From the NCBI GenBank assembly GCA_016463045.1, contig JAEMSB010000107.1, forward strand, positions 1 through 8,200: DNA of 8,200 bases, written 5' to 3'. Below are positions 1 to 3,546 of the stretch, in pieces. A program made the translations under genes and the position numbers. This stretch comes from Niveispirillum sp. GTDB taxonomy: Bacteria > Pseudomonadota > Alphaproteobacteria > Azospirillales > Azospirillaceae. Numbering within the stretch: position 1 is the stretch's first letter; every line of letters starts with the position of its first letter. Under the pieces are notes generated by a model. That model made no database searches and was not told where the DNA came from. It worked only from the letters and a program-made list of their open reading frames with translations.

Positions 1-11
1 GTGTGGGACAT
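1..11 (-). CDS. Start of a downstream operon gene (partial, possibly addB)
   Basis: The murU stop codon TGA shares its final A with an ATG (TGATG on the minus strand), so a new reading frame starts at 11 and leaves the window after Met-Ser-His. One-base stop/start overlaps of this kind usually mean translational coupling within an operon. Only three full codons are visible, so the product cannot be read from sequence. In many alphaproteobacteria the tsaE / sugar kinase / nucleotidyltransferase group is followed by addB and addA (double-strand break repair helicase-nuclease), so addB is the best guess. That is inference from gene order only. Confidence 0.4.
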
Positions 12-751
12 CAGGGCACGACCTCGCGGCTGGCGGGGGCCTGCAAATGGCCATCGACCAGGGGCACGGCATTGGGTGTACCGACATGATACCAGTTGCC
101 CTCATGCCGGACACCGAACAGGCGGCCCGCCGCCTCCGCCCGCTGCCACAGCAGCAGATTGGAAAAGGCGCCATCGGGCGTGTCGGCGAACTGTGCCGCC
201 GTCATGATCGACACGCCGGCCATCACGAAGGGCGAAACCTCCAGGTCCGGGCGCTGCGACAGACGGCCATCGGGGTCCATCAGGTAATCGCCCCGCCCGT
301 CATAGCCGATGGCGCTGGGCGTCGGTGTGACCAGCAGCAGACTGTCCATGACCTCCGGGTTCCAGGCATCGGCCAGGCGGCGCAATGCCGGCACCGGCCC
401 GTCCAGCCACACGATATCGGCATTGACCACAAAGAACGGATCATCACCCAGCAGCGGCAGGGCATGTTTCACGCCGCCGCCGGTTTCAAGCTGCGTCTCT
501 TCGCGCGACAGGGTCAGTTTCAGGTTGCGGCGGGGGTTGGCCGCCAGATGCGCTTCGATCTTATCGGCCAGCCAATGGGCATTCACCACCGCCTCTTCCA
601 CGCCGACGGCTTCTAGCCGGTCCAGCGCGTGATCCAGCATGGTGCGGCCACCCACGGTCACCAGCGGCTTGGGCGTTTCCAAGGTGATCGGACGCATGCG
701 CAGGCCCAGACCCGCCGCCAGCACCATCGCCCGCTTGGGCATGAAGGACAT
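11..751 (-). CDS. murU: N-acetylmuramate-1-phosphate uridylyltransferase (MurU-like nucleotidyltransferase)
   Basis: This cytoplasmic sugar-1-phosphate nucleotidyltransferase is expected to join MurNAc-alpha-1-phosphate and UTP into UDP-MurNAc, the second step of the cell-wall recycling shortcut known from Pseudomonas putida. From the chosen start the protein has 246 residues, normal for the family. The N-terminal nucleotide-binding signature LAAGLGLRMRPIT is at residues 11-23, followed by ETPKPLV (25-31, with the conserved Lys28). LETGGGV (88-94) and VVNADIVW (108-115) match MurU-type enzymes, and WYHVGTP (220-226) closes the fold. The ATG at 751 was chosen because a GGAG lies 8 nt upstream. 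A GTG at 760 overlaps that GGAG, and an ATG at 742 would also keep the whole domain. The gene starts 19 nt after the amgK stop and overlaps the next ATG by one base. Adjacency to an AmgK-like kinase favours MurU over glucose-1-phosphate or mannose-1-phosphate enzymes, but substrate specificity is inferred. Confidence 0.85.
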   Translation of the reverse strand: MSFMPKRAMVLAAGLGLRMRPITLETPKPLVTVGGRTMLDHALDRLEAVGVEEAVVNAHWLADKIEAHLAANPRRNLKLTLSREETQLETGGGVKHALPLLGDDPFFVVNADIVWLDGPVPALRRLADAWNPEVMDSLLLVTPTPSAIGYDGRGDYLMDPDGRLSQRPDLEVSPFVMAGVSIMTAAQFADTPDGAFSNLLLWQRAEAAGRLFGVRHEGNWYHVGTPNAVPLVDGHLQAPASREVVP

Positions 752-759
752 TAAAGGCA

Positions 760-763
760 CTCC
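760..763 (-). promoter_or_regulatory. Ribosome binding site of murU
   Basis: GGAG on the minus strand lies 8 nt before the ATG at 751. It decides the start, because the in-frame GTG at 760 overlaps this motif and so cannot use it. The spacer after the amgK stop is AT-rich, including TTAATTAA at 767-774, which should keep this site free of structure. Confidence 0.6.
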
Positions 764-770
764 AGTTTAA

Positions 771-1775
771 TTAACGCCCCAGAATATGCGGCACGGCACC
801 GTCAGGGGGCAAATGTTGATCCGTGAAACTTTGTAACGGCGACAAAAGCGGATGCGCGATGGCCGTCCGGAACTGTCCCCAGACGCGGGACAGGAAGGCC
901 AGTTGCTTTGCCTTGCCCCCGCCCGCCGCCAATTGTGCCACACGGCCCAGGATGCGGGCATGGCGCATGGCACCCATCACGGCGTAACTGGCCAGGAAAG
1001 CATCGCGCGACAGGCCGGGCATGGACGCCAGATAGCGGTCGATCATCGCCGCCTGGATATCGTCCGGCACATCGCGCCGCGCATCCTGCAACAGCGACAA
1101 CAGATCATAACTGACCGGCCCGACGCCGCCATCCTGCACATCCAGCAGACCACAGGCCCGCACGCCTGGACGGTCCAGCCGCATCAGGTTGCCCGGATGA
1201 TAATCGCGCAGCAGCAGGCTGTCGGGTACGAGGCCCAGCACGTGGGTAAGCACCGTCACCCAAGCCTGATCCAGCGCATGCCGCCCCGCCGGGGTCAGCG
1301 GATTGCCCGCTGCATCCAGATAGGCATCGCCGAACAGCGCCACCTGTCTGGTGAACAGGGACAGGTCATAGCGCTGCACATCCGGGGCGATACCGGGATC
1401 AAAGCGTTGATGCAGGTGCGACAGGACATCGGTCGCGACACCGTAAAGCGGCCAGGCATCGTCCCCGCGTTCCAGCAGGGCAGCGAAACTGTCATCCCCG
1501 AAATCTTCCAGCAGCAGCAGGCCCTGACCCTGATCCTCCGCAAAGATCACGGGGGCCGACAGGTCTACATCCCGCAGCAGACCGCACAGGCGTACGAAGG
1601 GTGGCACCTGCCCCACCCCATCACCCGCCGCATCCATCAGGATAGCCTTGGCCCCGTCGGCTTTTATCAGCCGTTCATAGCGGCGGGTGGACCAGTCGGC
1701 CCCCATGGCGACCCGTACCGCATCGCCCCAGCCGACCGTGGCCAGGAAGCCGATAATCACGTCCTCACGCATCAT
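771..1775 (-). CDS. amgK: Anomeric MurNAc/GlcNAc kinase (AmgK-like, aminoglycoside phosphotransferase fold)
   Basis: This kinase is expected to phosphorylate the anomeric hydroxyl of recovered N-acetylmuramate (and often N-acetylglucosamine), giving the sugar-1-phosphate used by MurU. From ATG 1775 it has 334 residues, typical of the family. The N-lobe carries DWSTRRYERL (28-37) and LLLLEDFGDDSF (86-97), a stretch characteristic of this phosphotransferase family. The catalytic loop LLRDYHPGNLM (188-198) supplies Asp191 and Asn196. LLDVQDGGVGPVSYDLLSLL (210-229) supplies the metal-binding Asp212, equivalent to the kinase DFG Asp. A TTG at 1796 would add seven residues but lies inside the upstream repeat element. 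ATG 1775 or the adjacent ATG 1772 is more likely. tsaE is upstream across a structured 126-nt spacer and murU is 19 nt downstream. A general phosphotransferase of the APH family is the alternative, but the murU neighbour makes AmgK much more likely. Confidence 0.85.
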   Translation of the reverse strand: MMREDVIIGFLATVGWGDAVRVAMGADWSTRRYERLIKADGAKAILMDAAGDGVGQVPPFVRLCGLLRDVDLSAPVIFAEDQGQGLLLLEDFGDDSFAALLERGDDAWPLYGVATDVLSHLHQRFDPGIAPDVQRYDLSLFTRQVALFGDAYLDAAGNPLTPAGRHALDQAWVTVLTHVLGLVPDSLLLRDYHPGNLMRLDRPGVRACGLLDVQDGGVGPVSYDLLSLLQDARRDVPDDIQAAMIDRYLASMPGLSRDAFLASYAVMGAMRHARILGRVAQLAAGGGKAKQLAFLSRVWGQFRTAIAHPLLSPLQSFTDQHLPPDGAVPHILGR

Positions 1776-1787
1776 GCGTATACCAAT

Positions 1788-1794
1788 CTCCCTC
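1788..1794 (-). promoter_or_regulatory. Probable ribosome binding site of amgK, inside a repeat arm
   Basis: GAGGGAG on the minus strand is a strong Shine-Dalgarno-like run. Its spacing of 12 nt to the ATG at 1775 (15 nt to the ATG at 1772) is longer than usual. It is part of the inner edge of one terminal repeat of the 1780-1902 element, so pairing of that repeat with its partner could mask it. Confidence 0.45.
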
Positions 1795-1864
1795 AAACGC
1801 CGGGCGCTGCCATCCGGCAGCTTGGCTCACGGCGCACAGGCGCCGGGCTGGCCGTCGCCAGCCT

Positions 1865-1899
1865 CCAATTTGCCAAGGGTTAAACCCTCGGCAAATTGG
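1865..1899 (-). other. Long stem-loop directly after the tsaE stop codon
   Basis: The arms CCAATTTGCC (1865-1874) and GGCAAATTGG (1890-1899) are perfect 10-bp complements. The inner AGGGT (1876-1880) and ACCCT (1884-1888) continue the stem to a TAA loop. The single mismatched position, 1875 with 1889, is A and C on the plus strand but U and G in the minus-strand transcript. The RNA of the tsaE-amgK operon therefore forms an uninterrupted 16-pair stem with one wobble. No U-run follows (the next bases are AGGCTGG), so this is not a standard intrinsic terminator. It is more likely an mRNA stability or processing structure, or simply part of the repeat element. Confidence 0.65.
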
Positions 1900-1901
1900 T
1901 A

Positions 1902-2354
1902 TCATATTCCCGCCACGCGTGCTTCCCAGGCGCCATGGCCCGTAATGACCACCTGCCGCGCCGTCGGCCCGTCCAAGGTCAGTTGCACATCCAGCCGGTC
2001 ACGCGGCAGCAGCGGACCCAGCCGTTCCGACCATTCGACCAGGGCGCAGGCTTCGCGTGCTTCTTCCCACCCCAGTTCCACCACCTCCCCCGGATCGGTC
2101 AGGCGGTAAAGGTCGAAATGCCAGATGGGCGGCGTCAGGTGTTCATAGGTCTGGACCAGGGTGAAGGTCGGGCTTGGCACCTCCTCGCTCTCATCGCCGG
2201 CCAGATGGCGGATCAGGAACCGGGCCAGCGCCGTCTTGCCGGCACCAAGGTCACCGCGCAGGGTCACCACATCGCCGGCCCGCAGATGCGGGGCCAGACG
2301 CGCCGCTAGCGCCTTGGTCGCGGCCTCATCGGCAAGGGAAAGGGTCAGGGTCAT
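1902..2354 (-). CDS. tsaE: tRNA threonylcarbamoyladenosine biosynthesis ATPase TsaE
   Basis: TsaE is the small ATPase that works with TsaD and TsaB in making the universal t6A modification at position 37 of ANN-decoding tRNAs. The 150-residue length is normal for the family. The P-loop GDLGAGKT is at residues 34-41 (Lys40, Thr41). SPTFTLVQTY (61-70), HFDLYRL (79-85) and VEWSERLG (106-113) are the other conserved blocks. The reading frame stays open far upstream on the minus strand, but that part is antisense to the flavoprotein gene. The ATG at 2354 begins the conserved MTLTLSLADE start. Its own Shine-Dalgarno is poor (GGAAAG at 2369-2364, inside a possible hairpin), and a short leader ORF overlaps the start codon. 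It is the first clear gene of the operon leading to amgK and murU; no promoter is convincing in the divergent spacer. Confidence 0.95.
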   Translation of the reverse strand: MTLTLSLADEAATKALAARLAPHLRAGDVVTLRGDLGAGKTALARFLIRHLAGDESEEVPSPTFTLVQTYEHLTPPIWHFDLYRLTDPGEVVELGWEEAREACALVEWSERLGPLLPRDRLDVQLTLDGPTARQVVITGHGAWEARVAGI

Positions 2355-2390
2355 TGGGGGTGGCTTTCCAGGATCATGCCCCCAGACTCC
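2351..2390 (-). promoter_or_regulatory. Possible eight-codon leader ORF coupled to the tsaE start
   Basis: On the minus strand a GGAG (2390-2387) is followed after 9 nt by ATG (2377) and an eight-residue ORF, MILESHPQ. Its TGA (2353-2351) overlaps the tsaE ATG as ATGA, the usual geometry of translational coupling. The same segment can fold: GGGGG (2383-2379) pairs with CCCCC (2360-2356), next to UGG/CCA closing an AAAG loop, which would hold the weak tsaE Shine-Dalgarno. Ribosomes on the leader ORF would open this stem. The parts are seen in sequence; expression and function are inferred, and such short ORFs arise by chance. Confidence 0.3.
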
Positions 2391-2503
2391 GACAAAAGAC
2401 CCCTGTACCGCAAGGGGCGACGCAATCCCGCGTCCGCGCATCCGCACTTGCCATCGCGCGCGAAACACGGCACCAAACCCGCCAGTCGTGATATCCGCCC
2501 GAT

Positions 2504-2509
2504 GGGGAG
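2504..2509 (+). promoter_or_regulatory. Ribosome binding site of the ferredoxin-NADP reductase gene
   Basis: GGGGAG lies 7 nt before the ATG at 2517, an ideal spacing. It decides the start against in-frame upstream ATGs at 2376 and 2502, which would add residues unlike any flavoprotein N-terminus. The rest of the 162-bp divergent spacer (2355-2516) shows no clear -35/-10 pair on either strand. Confidence 0.7.
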
Positions 2510-2516
2510 CGTTTGC

Positions 2517-3536
2517 ATGTCGTCCGAGAACAGCCATTCCACCGATGTCGTCATCATCGGCGCCGGCCCCGTGGGCCTGTTTGCCGTGTTTGAATGCGGC
2601 ATGTTGAAGATGCGCACCCATGTGGTGGACGCGCTCGACATGGTGGGCGGGCAATGTGCGGCGCTGTACCCGGAAAAGCCGATCTATGACATCCCGGCCC
2701 ACCCTTCCATTGATGGCGCCGACCTGATCGACAAGCTGGCCGAACAGGCGGCCCCCTTCAACCCCACCTACCATCTGGGACAGCAGGTCACCACCCTGAC
2801 CCGGACCGATACCGGTTGGCGCGTGGGCACCGACAAGGGCACCGTGATCGACGCCAAGGCCGTGATCATCGCGGCGGGCGTGGGGGCCTTTGGTCCCAAC
2901 AAGCCGCCCCTGGACGGTCTGGAAGCCTATGAAGGCACAGGCATCTTCTACCTGGTGAAGCGCCGTCAGGATTTCGCGGGCAAGCGCATCGTCATTGCCG
3001 GCGGCGGCGACAGCGCCGTGGACTGGGCCAATTCCCTTTCGGAAGTGGCGGCCCATGTCATGGTGGTCCACCGCCGCCCCAAATTCCGCGCAGCACCCGA
3101 AAGCGTGTCCCGCCTGGATGCCCTGGTCAAGGAAGGCAAGGTGGAGATGGTGGTGCCCTATCAGCTTTCGGGCCTGGAGGGCACGGACGGCAAGCTGACG
3201 GGCGTGCGGGTCGCCGACCTGGATGATAATGAAAAGGTGCTGGAAGCGGATGTGCTGCTGCCCTTCTTTGGCCTTGCCATGAATCTCGGCCCCATCGCCG
3301 ATTGGGGCCTGGACATGGAAAAGGGCCATATCCTGGTCGATCAGCGCACACTCGCCACGTCGGCCCCGGGCATCTTCGCCATCGGCGATATCGCCCATTA
3401 TCCGGGAAAGCTGAAACTGATCCTGTGCGGGTTCAGCGAGGCGGCCATGGCAGCGCACGCGGCGCACGGGCTGGTGCACCCTGACCATGTCCTGCATTTT
3501 GAGTATTCGACCAGCAAGGGTGTGCCGGGGGCTTAA
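2517..3536 (+). CDS. Ferredoxin/flavodoxin-NADP+ reductase, thioredoxin-reductase-like type
   Basis: This soluble FAD enzyme transfers electrons between NADPH and ferredoxin or flavodoxin. The 339-residue length fits the TrxR-like FNR family (as in Bacillus YumC and Rhodopseudomonas). The N-terminal FAD-binding motif GAGPVG is at residues 15-20. MVGGQCAALYPEKPIYDIP (42-60) is a signature of this family. The NADPH domain carries VIAGGGDSAVDWA (159-171), and HRRPKFRA (185-192), whose Arg residues are placed to bind the 2'-phosphate of NADPH. GIFAIGDIAHYPGKLKLI (285-302) closes the FAD site. The redox CxxC of true thioredoxin reductases is absent: the corresponding stretch around residues 142-155 contains no cysteine. 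The gene is divergent from tsaE and converges on the helicase gene with a 6-bp gap, so it is probably a single-gene transcript. The name is secure at family level, but the in vivo redox partner is not visible here. Confidence 0.92.
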   Translation: MSSENSHSTDVVIIGAGPVGLFAVFECGMLKMRTHVVDALDMVGGQCAALYPEKPIYDIPAHPSIDGADLIDKLAEQAAPFNPTYHLGQQVTTLTRTDTGWRVGTDKGTVIDAKAVIIAAGVGAFGPNKPPLDGLEAYEGTGIFYLVKRRQDFAGKRIVIAGGGDSAVDWANSLSEVAAHVMVVHRRPKFRAAPESVSRLDALVKEGKVEMVVPYQLSGLEGTDGKLTGVRVADLDDNEKVLEADVLLPFFGLAMNLGPIADWGLDMEKGHILVDQRTLATSAPGIFAIGDIAHYPGKLKLILCGFSEAAMAAHAAHGLVHPDHVLHFEYSTSKGVPGA

Positions 3537-3546
3537 CCCCCGTCAC
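3522..3546. terminator. Shared hairpin spanning both stop codons of convergent genes
   Basis: CGGGGG (3526-3531) and CCCCCG (3537-3542) form a perfect 6-bp stem whose 5-nt loop holds the reductase stop TAA. GTG (3522-3524) and CAC (3544-3546) extend it past one mismatch, so the helicase stop also lies in the structure. Being symmetric, it forms in transcripts from either side and may limit read-through into the opposing gene. Neither strand has a U-run after the stem, so factor-independent termination is doubtful. Confidence 0.35.

Larger units (their letters stand above)
1780..1902. repeat. Inverted-repeat-bounded, hairpin-rich spacer element between tsaE and amgK
   Basis: The 126-nt gap is almost filled by a compact structured element. 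Its ends are inverted copies of ATACCAAT (1780-1787, and as ATTGGTAT at 1895-1902). Extending inward, 11 of 13 positions are complementary. Between them are four hairpins with almost no spacing after the first: a 6-bp stem with ATCC loop (1806-1821), a 6-bp stem with ACAG loop (1830-1845), a 7-bp stem with CGTC loop (1846-1863) and a long stem (1865-1899). The right end supplies part of the tsaE stop codon (TGA 1904-1902), and the left end reaches into the amgK leader. There is no coding capacity for a transposase. The architecture resembles a palindromic intergenic repeat or a small non-autonomous element, but I cannot tell from one copy whether it is repeated elsewhere in the genome. Confidence 0.6.

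Noticed and set aside
89..100. ATACCAGTTGCC, resembling the repeat end ATACCAATTTGCC.
   Set aside because: It encodes the conserved NWYHVGT segment of MurU in the minus strand, so the likeness is explained by coding sequence and no inverted partner is present.
852..1883. A 343-codon plus-strand open frame.
   Set aside because: Antisense to amgK, with shadow-like composition (many His, Gln, Arg) and no recognisable domain.
1865..1899. Intrinsic terminator after tsaE.
   Set aside because: The stem is strong but no U-run follows in the minus-strand direction, and amgK downstream is presumably co-transcribed.
2400..2417. Short inverted repeat CCCCT / AGGGG in the divergent spacer.
   Set aside because: Only 5 bp of stem with an 8-nt loop in GC-rich DNA; expected by chance and not placed at a recognisable promoter.
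1902..3497. A 531-codon open frame on the minus strand containing tsaE.
   Set aside because: Everything upstream of the ATG at 2354 is antisense to the ferredoxin-NADP reductase and resembles no protein domain; only the last 150 codons are TsaE.
2517..3536. Thioredoxin reductase as the product of the flavoprotein gene.
   Set aside because: The redox CxxC motif in the NADPH domain is missing, while the QCAALYPEKPIYDIP stretch and C-terminal motif match the ferredoxin-NADP reductase family.
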